Below are positions 6,666 through 13,923 of a stretch of DNA of 43,680 nucleotides, piece by piece. Position 1 is the first letter of the stretch, and each line of letters starts with the position of its first letter. The position numbers and the translations under genes are program-made. Origin of the DNA: Candidatus Poseidonia sp. (GTDB lineage Archaea > Thermoplasmatota > Poseidoniia > Poseidoniales > Poseidoniaceae); the NCBI GenBank assembly GCA_030827745.1, contig JAURDW010000009.1, positions 1 through 43,680 on the forward strand. Reading direction: 5' to 3'. Under the pieces are notes generated by a model. It did not search any database. It had not been told where the DNA came from and saw only the letters and a list, made by a program, of their open reading frames with translations.

Positions 6666-8249
6666 TCAGTCGCCGCGAGCCGAAATCACCTGGTCCACGC
6701 GAAGCAAACCGCAGGCGGTTTCGGTGGCGGATTCCAATGCATGCCGAAGGGTTTCCGAGGGAAGCCATGTGGCGTGAATGTCTGCAACGTGGCCTTGTTC
6801 GTCAATGCCGGAACCCCATGCTCCGGAGCGATGAGCGGCCCGCAAAGCAAGCAAGGTATCAAGCCGTTCCACGCCAGCGTTTTGAGCCAGCGTGGAGGGA
6901 ACGGTTTCCAGCGCCCTTGCGAACGCCTCCATGGCCAATCGTTCCCGCCCGGCGTGGGTTTCTGCGGCCTCTTTAATCCGAAGCGAGGCCCCCATGTGAA
7001 TCGACCCGCCCCCACGTACCACCGAATTGCTGGCCATCGCCAACGACGTGGACCGGAGTGCATCGTACAACCCACGAATGATTTCTTCAACGGCGGTTCC
7101 GTCACCGCCGCCAACATCCAACGTCACCAAACCTGCGCTTGGACCCACGTGAAGGCAAAGGCGTTCCCGGCGGCCATCCAGGTCTTCGCTGGTCTCGATT
7201 TCCAAGCGCTCAAATTCACCGAGGCGTGCTTCGTTTGCGTCATCGAGATGGTCGCACATGGCGGCACCGGTCGCCTGAGCGATGTCTTCAACGCCCGAGC
7301 GCTCCAATCCACCCAACACAAAGCAACCGGCGTCGGTCAAATCGTGGAACAAGCTCGCTTCGATGGTCCCCGCAGAGAACACAGCGTTGGCCCCGGTAGC
7401 GAGCACCGCCTCCTTCTTTGCCTTCAGCAGGCGTTCTTTTGCGTCGATGAAGGAGAGCCATTGTTGAGCATCCTCCACCTCAATTTCAGCGTCCCGTACG
7501 GTCGCTTCCTCGTCGAGTGGGCAGGTCAGCACCAGGACGCGGCCGTGTTCAAGAACCCGTGGAAGTCGGTCGAGATGAAGGGCAGTCTCCAACACCAACC
7601 CCGAAATCAAACGGGTATCGGAAAGATTGCCTTGAGTGCGTTTGGTCATGCGAACATCCTCGTGGTCCACCCCTCCGGGGGATTGGACGAGGCGAAGGCT
7701 CTCGACCACAAGGGCCGCAAGGGTGGTGTCACCCGTGTCGGCTGATGTTCCGTTCATGGCCGTTCGAGCAACGGCCAAGAGGCGTTCATCGCTTGCATCG
7801 CAAGGCTCTGAGCGCTCATCAAGACAGTCCAAGGTGATGGAAAGTCCCTCCTGAAATCCATTGACGACAGCGAGGGGATGCAAGCCGCGTTCGAGCAATC
7901 GCCCTGCTTCACGCATCGCTTCGCTGGCAAAGAGCAAACAACCCGTGACGCCATCGCCACATGCTTGTTCTTGAGATTCTGCTAATTGAACGAAGGCCTT
8001 GGCAGCGGGGTGCTTCACCAAAAGTTCAGCGACGATTTTGGCCCCGTCGTTGGTCACGGCAGTTTCGCCGTTGGTCTTGTAGAGCATTTTGTCCAAACCT
8101 TGTGGTCCAAAGGTGCCCTGCATGAGGTCGCCAAAAGCCACCGCAGCCGTGACGAGTTTTTGGGTGACTTCCACGCCGCTGGTCACGGTGGTGGTTGGTC
8201 GAACAATGGCAACAGGAGCGCGTCCGCTACCGTCGTTTCCACTCGCCAT
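6666..8249 (-). CDS. divergent group II chaperonin (thermosome-like)
   Basis: Group II chaperonins are double-ring ATP-driven folding machines of archaea. The 527-residue protein has the family order: 'FGPQGLDKML' (47-56), 'TNDGAK' (66-71, ATP-site Asp68), 'HPAAK', the GDG loop, 'LYDALRS' with the hydrolytic-site Asp, then 'GGGSIHMG' and 'LAQNAG'. It is unusual: the normally invariant GDGTTT is GDGVTG (98-103), the apical and intermediate domains match the family consensus poorly, and the Gly/Met-rich C-terminal tail is missing. It may be a specialised paralogue rather than the general thermosome. ATG at 8249; a 7-bp GC hairpin fills the leader. It follows the 687-residue orphan gene after 48 bases, so the orphan is a candidate client. 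Confidence 0.88.
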   Translation of the reverse strand: MASGNDGSGRAPVAIVRPTTTVTSGVEVTQKLVTAAVAFGDLMQGTFGPQGLDKMLYKTNGETAVTNDGAKIVAELLVKHPAAKAFVQLAESQEQACGDGVTGCLLFASEAMREAGRLLERGLHPLAVVNGFQEGLSITLDCLDERSEPCDASDERLLAVARTAMNGTSADTGDTTLAALVVESLRLVQSPGGVDHEDVRMTKRTQGNLSDTRLISGLVLETALHLDRLPRVLEHGRVLVLTCPLDEEATVRDAEIEVEDAQQWLSFIDAKERLLKAKKEAVLATGANAVFSAGTIEASLFHDLTDAGCFVLGGLERSGVEDIAQATGAAMCDHLDDANEARLGEFERLEIETSEDLDGRRERLCLHVGPSAGLVTLDVGGGDGTAVEEIIRGLYDALRSTSLAMASNSVVRGGGSIHMGASLRIKEAAETHAGRERLAMEAFARALETVPSTLAQNAGVERLDTLLALRAAHRSGAWGSGIDEQGHVADIHATWLPSETLRHALESATETACGLLRVDQVISARGD

Positions 8250-8254
8250 GTGCA

Positions 8255-8271
8255 GAGAGGCGGGGCCTCTC
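8255..8271. promoter_or_regulatory. GC-rich hairpin just before the chaperonin start
   Basis: On the minus strand GAGAGGC, a CCC loop and GCCTCTC form a perfect 7-bp stem ending five bases before the chaperonin ATG at 8249. GAGAGG in the first arm is the only Shine-Dalgarno-like sequence nearby, so pairing would hide it. It could set a lower or conditional yield of chaperonin than of the orphan upstream, or act as an RNA processing site. Seen in sequence; role inferred. Confidence 0.45.
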
Positions 8272-8297
8272 GTTCTTCAATGCTTATTCAGGAAGAA

Positions 8298-10361
8298 TCA
8301 CTTCTTCTTGTCCGCTGCCTTCTTGGCGTGCTTCCCAAGTTTGTGCGCTTTTTGGGCTTCGTTGTTGGACCAGTGGTAAGCCATCTTGAGCAAGTTGAGG
8401 TAGTGTTCGTTCCCGTCTTTCTTCATCTTGTCGTGAAGAACGTCGTTTGACATGAACACGTCGCCCCAAAGTTGGGCCGCAGTACCTTTGTCGCCCTTGG
8501 GCATGTCGAAAATTTCCCGTGTCGTGGGTTCGAGGAACGCCTTCCACACCCGTGCGGGGTTGACGGCCATGGTCACTTCGACCACAATTTCGTTTTCGTT
8601 GATCCCGGTTCCGGTTTGCCAGGTGTCTTCGCCGAGGTCAGCAAGGAACGGCAAGCAGAGGTCTTGGATGGAAAGGCTCGTCATGGGGTCGGCGTTGGTC
8701 AAGGAAGCGTACGCTTCTCGCATGCGACCACGGTCGGCCCCGCGGGATGCGGTTTGGAAGCGAAGTTTGTCAATCGAGGTGGGCACGAGGAAGCGCACAT
8801 CGGTGTAGTATACCAACGGATTGTCGTCGGCGGAGTTGAAGATGTGTTCAAACGGAGCGGCACCGGGGGATTCTCCGAGCAGGTCGGCGGGATAGACCGT
8901 CTTGAGGGCGTTGGTGGCCACGGATTGGACGATACGTCGCATCAAACGCTCGGGGGCAGCCGATACATCGTTGAAGGTGTCAAGGTACTCCTGCATGTTG
9001 AGGATATCGTAGCCGCGAACGGAAAGGATGGTGTGGACGTTGGGTCCAATCATCTTTTCTCCGTCCACTTCGGCTTGACTGATCCAGCGGGCACCGCGAG
9101 CGACATCAGAGGCGGCGACCAAATCGGCGTACGCCTTGAAGCGGCGCGTGACACGGTTCATGAAATCCGCTTGGTCAAGTTTGGTGAAGACTGTTGAACC
9201 GTAGTTGGACTTCAGGGCGTGGTCGGCCACCTGACTGGCGTTCGCACACGTCAAGAGGTTCCCTTGGTCGGCTGGGTACATGATGAGGCGACGACGCTTC
9301 GAGGCTCCACCGAGGGTGCCTACGAGTGGGTCGGTGAGAACATAACCAATGGTGGCACATACTTCGAACAAACGGCTGTATTTGTCCTCGTCGCTGGAGT
9401 TCCCAATCCATTCATCAAGGCCGGGTTCGATGCAGTGGAATTCGAGCGGAACCATTTCCGAACCGGCGCCGAAGGCTTGGCGCACCGTTGAGGATTGCAT
9501 CATACCCATCATCGTGTAGAGGGAAGTTTTTCCAGTGGTCAAGTAGACATCGGAAATCCCTTCTTCGCCGAAAGACGACCGTCGGTCGGGGAGATTGACG
9601 AGGAGGTTGAAGGCGGTGGCCGTGTCTCGGTTGCCGTTGACAGCGGGCCAAATCCACGTGTTCGGCCGGGTCATCAAGTACCCGGAGGCATCTTTTCCAA
9701 AGCCAGCTGGAGAATAGCGGGTCCAACCAAGTCGGTTGTTGAACGACACGTTGCGGTGCATCAAGGAAGGATAGAACACGCGGTCAAGCGGGTCGGAGTC
9801 AGGGACAACGCCCCGGTGACCGAGGCCCCACATGATGACCTCCCACTCGGGAAACTCTTTGTCTTGCGTTCCGAGGAAGATGTGGTCGGCACGAAGGGTG
9901 TCGCCTTCCAGAATCGCTCCGCCCATGCGCTCTTCATCGCCGGTGGAACAGAAGAAAAACGTCTGCGTCGTGAACAGTTGTTTGGGCGTCCACATGTTGG
10001 CGTTGATGATGGTTTTCTGCTTCAGGAAATCGGCGATGTTTTCGATGCGGCGCTCAAACTTGAACCGGTCCGAATCGATCCACGAAGAGCCCAAAATGAG
10101 GTTCGTGTTCAAGAGTTTCGCATCGGCTGGCCCGATGTATCGCGTTCGAGCATCGGCACGGGAATGGTCCGATTCAGGAATCTCCTCCCAAGGGCCCTTC
10201 CGGGGGATGTACGTCATGAACGTCTCGGCGTCAAATTTGTCGCCTTGTGCTCGAGTCACGACGGCTTCAACTTCGTCCATCAACTTGACGTAGGTCTCGT
10301 TGGGCAAAATTCGGCCTGTTTCTTTGTATGTTTTGTCTGATACGCTGCGATGTTCCCACAT
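8298..10361 (-). CDS. large soluble orphan protein (687 residues)
   Basis: I do not recognise the family. The protein has no signal peptide or membrane segment and is rich in Asn, Trp, Tyr and aromatic-containing turns, with a Lys-rich C-terminus ('KHAKKAADKKK'). It reads as a folded multi-domain protein: helical N-terminus with a possible 'ETYVKLMDEVEAVV' helix, a middle with mixed strands and many Gly/Asp turns ('LILGSSWIDSDRFKFERR', 'MTRPNTWIWPAVNG'), and a helical C-terminus. I see no Walker, HNH, protease or nucleotide motif. The ATG at 10361 has a near-ideal ribosome binding site (GAGGTGA, six-base spacing) that overlaps the stop of the acidic membrane protein upstream. This suggests high expression and coupling to that gene; a divergent chaperonin follows. 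A structural or self-assembling role is one guess. Confidence 0.85.
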   Translation of the reverse strand: MWEHRSVSDKTYKETGRILPNETYVKLMDEVEAVVTRAQGDKFDAETFMTYIPRKGPWEEIPESDHSRADARTRYIGPADAKLLNTNLILGSSWIDSDRFKFERRIENIADFLKQKTIINANMWTPKQLFTTQTFFFCSTGDEERMGGAILEGDTLRADHIFLGTQDKEFPEWEVIMWGLGHRGVVPDSDPLDRVFYPSLMHRNVSFNNRLGWTRYSPAGFGKDASGYLMTRPNTWIWPAVNGNRDTATAFNLLVNLPDRRSSFGEEGISDVYLTTGKTSLYTMMGMMQSSTVRQAFGAGSEMVPLEFHCIEPGLDEWIGNSSDEDKYSRLFEVCATIGYVLTDPLVGTLGGASKRRRLIMYPADQGNLLTCANASQVADHALKSNYGSTVFTKLDQADFMNRVTRRFKAYADLVAASDVARGARWISQAEVDGEKMIGPNVHTILSVRGYDILNMQEYLDTFNDVSAAPERLMRRIVQSVATNALKTVYPADLLGESPGAAPFEHIFNSADDNPLVYYTDVRFLVPTSIDKLRFQTASRGADRGRMREAYASLTNADPMTSLSIQDLCLPFLADLGEDTWQTGTGINENEIVVEVTMAVNPARVWKAFLEPTTREIFDMPKGDKGTAAQLWGDVFMSNDVLHDKMKKDGNEHYLNLLKMAYHWSNNEAQKAHKLGKHAKKAADKKK

Positions 10362-10367
10362 GTTTTT

Positions 10368-10374
10368 TCACCTC
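10368..10374 (-). promoter_or_regulatory. strong ribosome binding site overlapping a stop codon
   Basis: GAGGTGA, six bases before the ATG at 10361. The TGA of the acidic membrane protein gene (10375-10373) overlaps its first two bases, so a ribosome ending the first gene sits directly on the binding site of the second. This points to translational coupling. Sites of the same type precede the DUF6356, Gfo/Idh and actin genes. Confidence 0.75.
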
Positions 10375-11110
10375 AAAATTTCTTCTTTTCTTCGGGAGGC
10401 GTTTCCGCTTCTTCAGCCTCGTCCTCTGCCTCGGGTTCTGATTCTTCGGCATCGGCGGCTGCTTCTTCAGCCTCGTCCTCAGCCTCGGGTTCTGATTCGG
10501 ATTCTTCGGCATCGGCGGCTGCTTCTTCAGCCTCGTCCTCTGCCTCGGGTTCTGATTCGGATTCTTCGACGTCGGCGGCTGCTTCTTCAGACTCGTCCTC
10601 CGCCTCGTCCTCGATGTCTTCTACATCGGCATTCGGGTCAAGCATTTCGATGACGGTGTCTTCGGCAGTTTCCTTCGCCACCTCAGCGGCCGCCGCCACG
10701 GCAGCCTCTTCAGCCTTGGCGAGAATGCCTTCTTCGTCCATGCGCTCGCCCGACGCTTGCTGCAAAATCATGGCGGCGGTGGCTGCAATGGAGGCGTCAA
10801 CCGCAGGAGCCCCCCGGTAGACATACTGTGTAAAGAGGCCGAGCAAGCCAACGACGGCGCCAGAAGCGATGATGAAGCTGCTGTTGTTTCGCTGAAGGTC
10901 ATCGGGGTCGATGTTGGTCTCGGTGCCCGTTTCAAAGATGGTCAAGGGCTGGAGCCCGTGCAAATAGGTGTTGGAAAAGACCTCAAGAACGGCCCATACG
11001 GCGTAAACGATCATCAACACGGAGACGGGGTTCATCCAAGAACGATTTTCAAGAATGAACGAAGTGAGCGGGTTTGCGCTGTTTTGGGGGGCGTCTTGTT
11101 CGTTGGACAT
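10373..11110 (-). CDS. two-span membrane protein with repetitive acidic tail
   Basis: 245 residues. Two hydrophobic helices near 30-50 and 80-100 are separated by an Asn/Asp-rich loop that ends with 'IDPDDLQRNNSSF'. A small Ala/Glu helical region follows (about 105-150), then a tail of about 85 residues made of three near-identical 18-20 residue units (E-E-A-A-A-D-x-E-E-S-E-S-E-P-E-A-E-D-E-A) ending in 'EEKKKF'. No signal peptide cleavage site is obvious; the tail is probably cytosolic, but topology is a guess. ATG at 11110 with GAGG eight bases upstream. The downstream orphan gene starts 11 bases after the stop with overlapping signals, so the tail and the Lys-rich end of the orphan may interact electrostatically. 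No family recognised. Confidence 0.8.
   Translation of the reverse strand: MSNEQDAPQNSANPLTSFILENRSWMNPVSVLMIVYAVWAVLEVFSNTYLHGLQPLTIFETGTETNIDPDDLQRNNSSFIIASGAVVGLLGLFTQYVYRGAPAVDASIAATAAMILQQASGERMDEEGILAKAEEAAVAAAAEVAKETAEDTVIEMLDPNADVEDIEDEAEDESEEAAADVEESESEPEAEDEAEEAAADAEESESEPEAEDEAEEAAADAEESEPEAEDEAEEAETPPEEKKKF
10407..10607. repeat. 60-bp tandem repeat coding for acidic tail
   Basis: Blocks 10441-10500 and 10501-10560 differ at one base of 60 (10481 versus 10541). A third, diverged copy follows to 10607 and a truncated one (54-base offset) precedes from 10407. The period is a multiple of three, so copy-number changes keep the frame of the acidic tail. This is a coding tandem repeat, not a CRISPR: there are no unique spacers. 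Confidence 0.9.
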
Positions 11111-11117
11111 GGAACAG

Positions 11118-11153
11118 CCTCAATGGTTGTGCGTCGCCACCTTTCATTAAAGG
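11118..11153 (-). promoter_or_regulatory. probable promoter of the acidic protein / orphan block
   Basis: On the minus strand TTTAAT (11151-11146) resembles an archaeal TATA box and lies about 39 bases before the ATG at 11110, giving a short leader that contains GAGG (11121-11118). The TATA-like core is inside the inverted repeat CCTTT-x4-AAAGG (11140-11153), next to GGATATCC (11152-11159). A repressor dimer could bind here. No such element is evident before the orphan itself. Confidence 0.4.
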
Positions 11154-11193
11154 ATATCCCTGTAATTGGGCTACTGGAATCGTGTTCTTCCCG

Positions 11194-12594
11194 TCAGCGT
11201 TTGGATTTGTTACGACCCGATTTCCCTCGCTTTTGAGAGCGTTCCCAACCTTTGTTTTGCCTTTTGTTTTCATACCAATGTCCGTTTGGCTGTTCCATGC
11301 CCTCTGGCATGTCGTCAAAGGATTCGATGCTGAGGCGAATGCCCCCGAGTTCATTCTGCAGTTGTTTGACGTTTTCTCCACCCTTCCCTACCAGCGTCGC
11401 AATCATGTTTGAAGGAGCGTAAACGACGGCAGAAGACTCGCCAGTGAACTTGACCTGGCATTCAACCCCAACCCATTGGCGAACGGTTTCAACGATGCGT
11501 TGCTTGGCCATGGCCTTCACGGGAGAATCGCCTTGTTGGCGGCCTTCAAGGGGGACGACGGCGATTTCGGAACCAAAGGCAAACATTTCATGGGTCAATT
11601 TCCCGCTTGGGAATTCAACGACTTCGATGACGGGGCGTGCGAGTTCTTCCTGCATGCCTGTGGGCGCTTTCACCGTCATGCGGAGTTCAAGCACTTGCTG
11701 AATGCGGCCGGATTCGACGTGAAGAATGGTGTCAAGGACTTGACTGACCAAGCCCAACTCCACCTTCCCAATCAAACGCTGAATGGCTTCGAGCGCTGAA
11801 TTGGCGTGCGTGACGCCCAAAAGCCCCACGCCGGCCAGGCGAACATCGGCGAAGATTTCGAAATCACGAGCTCGGCGCACTTCGTCAAAAATCACAAAGT
11901 CGGGCCGCACAAGGAAGATGATTTCGGCGGTTTTTTCCAAATCACCTTCCAACGGAGCGTATTGTGTGATACGGTCCGCCAGTTGCAAATCCCTTGGTGC
12001 TTCCATCGTTTTGACAAGGGCGCCGACATGGGTGTCGAGGTATTCTGCGATGGCTTGGGCGAGGGTGGTCTTTCCAGACCCTGGACGGCCGCAAATGAAC
12101 ACTCCCCGGTGATGATTGCGAAGACGCTCAACAAGCCGTTGGTCAAGATCGTAATCGCTCAAACTTAATTTCGCCACCGGTCGAACCACCGTGATTTCCC
12201 GGGCGTCGGAAAAAGGCGGCCAGGCCGACGTGATGCGCAGGTCGCCGAGTTGAATGACACGGCATCCTTTCCGGTCAATCTCCAAGAAACAATCGCTGCG
12301 GTGGCGGTGGGCTTCCACCAAGTCCACGAGGTCTTCTTCCAACTGCTCGAGACGGAGGGTGTCCCACACGGTTCCATCACCTTCAACCTCAACCAGTTGA
12401 AGCGCCCCGATGTCGCCACGTTTCACCCTCGGCGGGCAATCCGCTTTCAGAAAGACCGTGTGGACATCATCGCCAAGCAAGACCTCGAGATGGGCAGGCA
12501 AATCGGGGTGGTCGCCGTGGGTGGCCATGAAAGGCAGGTCGGGCCCGCAGGCCTTTGACACTTCGCACGGTACGAGGGGTTCGGACTCAGGCAC
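11194..12594 (-). CDS. PINc/VapC-family ATPase with KH domain, PIN domain absent
   Basis: Archaeal proteins of this family join a PIN ribonuclease, a PilT/VirB11-like ATPase and a KH RNA-binding domain, probably in RNA decay or processing. Here (466 residues) the ATPase is well kept: 'QLGDLRITSAWPPFSDAREI', Walker A GRPGSGKTT (169-177), 'KTMEAPRDLQ', Walker B 'PDFVIFDEVR' (231-240), 'GVTHANSALEAIQRL'. The KH signature 'LVGKGGENVKQL' lies near 410-422 and a basic tail ('KRQNKGWERSQKRGK') ends the protein. The usual N-terminal PIN domain of about 130 residues is missing; only the linker beginning near 'DDVHTVFLKADCPPRVKRG' remains. The start is a GTG at 12594 overlapping the upstream membrane gene by eight bases, so the truncation is not a window effect. 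Confidence 0.85.
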   Translation of the reverse strand: MPESEPLVPCEVSKACGPDLPFMATHGDHPDLPAHLEVLLGDDVHTVFLKADCPPRVKRGDIGALQLVEVEGDGTVWDTLRLEQLEEDLVDLVEAHRHRSDCFLEIDRKGCRVIQLGDLRITSAWPPFSDAREITVVRPVAKLSLSDYDLDQRLVERLRNHHRGVFICGRPGSGKTTLAQAIAEYLDTHVGALVKTMEAPRDLQLADRITQYAPLEGDLEKTAEIIFLVRPDFVIFDEVRRARDFEIFADVRLAGVGLLGVTHANSALEAIQRLIGKVELGLVSQVLDTILHVESGRIQQVLELRMTVKAPTGMQEELARPVIEVVEFPSGKLTHEMFAFGSEIAVVPLEGRQQGDSPVKAMAKQRIVETVRQWVGVECQVKFTGESSAVVYAPSNMIATLVGKGGENVKQLQNELGGIRLSIESFDDMPEGMEQPNGHWYENKRQNKGWERSQKRGKSGRNKSKR

Positions 12595-13006
12595 CGCTCG
12601 GTTGCATCATGTAGCCGGTGACCCAGAACGACCCAATGAAAGTGAGCGAAAGAACATAGGCGCCGACCGTGGGGAAGGCCCAAATGGCGACGGAAACTTG
12701 GGCAAAGATGACGATGCTCGCCAGAACCCCCAACATGCTCCACGGCCCGTTTCCTTTGAGGTTGAGGTGTTCGAACGTGGTCTCGCGCTCGGAAAGCCCC
12801 CAGACGAGGGCCGTGAGGGTACAAAGGGCGACCAGCGTCAGCATGCCGTCCATCAGGGCTCCCTGAAGATACCACACGCCAAGGCCAGCGATGAGGCTGG
12901 CGAGAAACATGCGTTGGACGGTCGTGATGTCAAGGCCCATGGAACCACCGAGGTGCAAGGGATTCTTGAAATCTCGCAACGCCGGACCTGCCACAGGTGC
13001 GTTCAA
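12587..13006 (-). CDS. small polytopic membrane protein
   Basis: 139 residues with four likely membrane helices (about 33-50, 54-71, 88-108 and 112-133) and short charged loops. No family motif recognised. The TTG at 13006 overlaps the TGA of the Gfo/Idh oxidoreductase (TTGA), as in another gene pair at 2120; an ATG at 12940 (residue 23), preceded by GGTGG, would remove a polar N-terminal segment and is a fair alternative. The 3' end overlaps the GTG start of the ATPase-KH gene by eight bases. It is thus in the middle of a tightly packed minus-strand set. Function unknown. Confidence 0.65.
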   Translation of the reverse strand: MNAPVAGPALRDFKNPLHLGGSMGLDITTVQRMFLASLIAGLGVWYLQGALMDGMLTLVALCTLTALVWGLSERETTFEHLNLKGNGPWSMLGVLASIVIFAQVSVAIWAFPTVGAYVLSLTFIGSFWVTGYMMQPSGA

Positions 13007-13914
13007 CGCCCGTCATGGCGACCCAACCAACTGCCGAGGTCGTCCAAGGACACCGCTGGGGGGTAAACGGACCCTTCGCCAGCATCAATGCGCCTGAGGA
13101 AAAAACGCCATTCCTCAAGCAAGGGCTCACCGTGAAAACGTTCAACCAAGGAGGTTTGGAGGTCTTTTTGCAAAGCAGAGATCGACAGCGTGTTGGCACC
13201 AAAATCGAGCGTGGCTTGTCTGTTTTTCCCCTCAACGACCACAGAACGAATTTCTTCATCGCTCTGCCAAGCCACATCAATGGAGGCGCTTTGGCCTTCA
13301 GTTGGGGCATCAAATGCAATGCGAGCGGAACGGTCGTCCACCTCAAAAAGAACGGTTTGAAGGGAGTTCAGAGGCTTGTCAAGCAACCACGAAGTCAAGT
13401 CCAAACCGTGAACGGCAAGAGTCGTCAGTGGCGTGGCCCCAGGGGGTTTGGCCCTTTGTGTTCGCCGAACATAACGAATGCCGTGAAGCGCTCCTAACAC
13501 GTCCTCTTCGAGCAGCGATTTGACCCGGTGCAAGCCGGGATGGTGACGAAGCAAGTAGCCCACGACCACCACCGCATCGGAGGGCAGGTTCGCCAAGGCA
13601 ATCGCAGACTCTTCATGGCGGTCGCTCAGGGGTTTCTCAAGCAACACCGGCAAACCGACCGCAAGGGCCTCCTTCAACAGTCCAAGGTGGGTAGCCGGTG
13701 GGGTTACGAGAGCAACGGCGTCAAGGCGTTCCTTAGCCATCATCAATGCGGCGTCGTGGTACACCGCATCGGCGTTCAAGTTGGCAGTAGCCTCTGGCTT
13801 GATGTCGCACACTGCGAGAAAGGAAACCAACCCTTCCTCTCGCAGCCTCTGAAGAGTTTGATAGTGGTTCAAACCCCAGCGCCCGCAGCCCACCAAGCCG
13901 ATTCTTTTGGCCAC
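13003..13914 (-). CDS. Gfo/Idh/MocA-family NAD(P)-dependent oxidoreductase
   Basis: These enzymes oxidise or reduce sugars, often nucleotide sugars or inositol. The 303-residue protein opens with a Rossmann motif ('RIGLVGCGRWGLNHYQTL', 4-21), has 'ALVTPPATHL' and the family's 'LLEKPLSDR' segment with the conserved Lys, and a C-terminal alpha/beta domain with 'LAVHGLDLTSWLL', where the His-Asp pair is typical of the active site. The start is a GTG at 13914 with GAGGTG upstream. A glycosyltransferase precedes it by nine bases and a small membrane protein overlaps its end, so a role in cell-surface sugar synthesis is plausible. The substrate cannot be read from sequence. Confidence 0.88.
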   Translation of the reverse strand: MAKRIGLVGCGRWGLNHYQTLQRLREEGLVSFLAVCDIKPEATANLNADAVYHDAALMMAKERLDAVALVTPPATHLGLLKEALAVGLPVLLEKPLSDRHEESAIALANLPSDAVVVVGYLLRHHPGLHRVKSLLEEDVLGALHGIRYVRRTQRAKPPGATPLTTLAVHGLDLTSWLLDKPLNSLQTVLFEVDDRSARIAFDAPTEGQSASIDVAWQSDEEIRSVVVEGKNRQATLDFGANTLSISALQKDLQTSLVERFHGEPLLEEWRFFLRRIDAGEGSVYPPAVSLDDLGSWLGRHDGR

Positions 13915-13923
13915 GGCCCCACC

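Noticed and set aside
6741-7745. 334-codon open frame opposite the chaperonin
   Set aside because: The minus-strand chaperonin motifs explain the sequence; the plus frame has no recognisable domain and many Cys, Gln and His as in antisense reading.
8298-10361. Major capsid or provirus gene
   Set aside because: No terminase, portal, integrase or att-like repeats nearby, and neighbours are chromosomal; a structural role stays open but not a viral one.
10407-10607. CRISPR array
   Set aside because: Repeats are directly tandem without unique spacers and code for an acidic tail.
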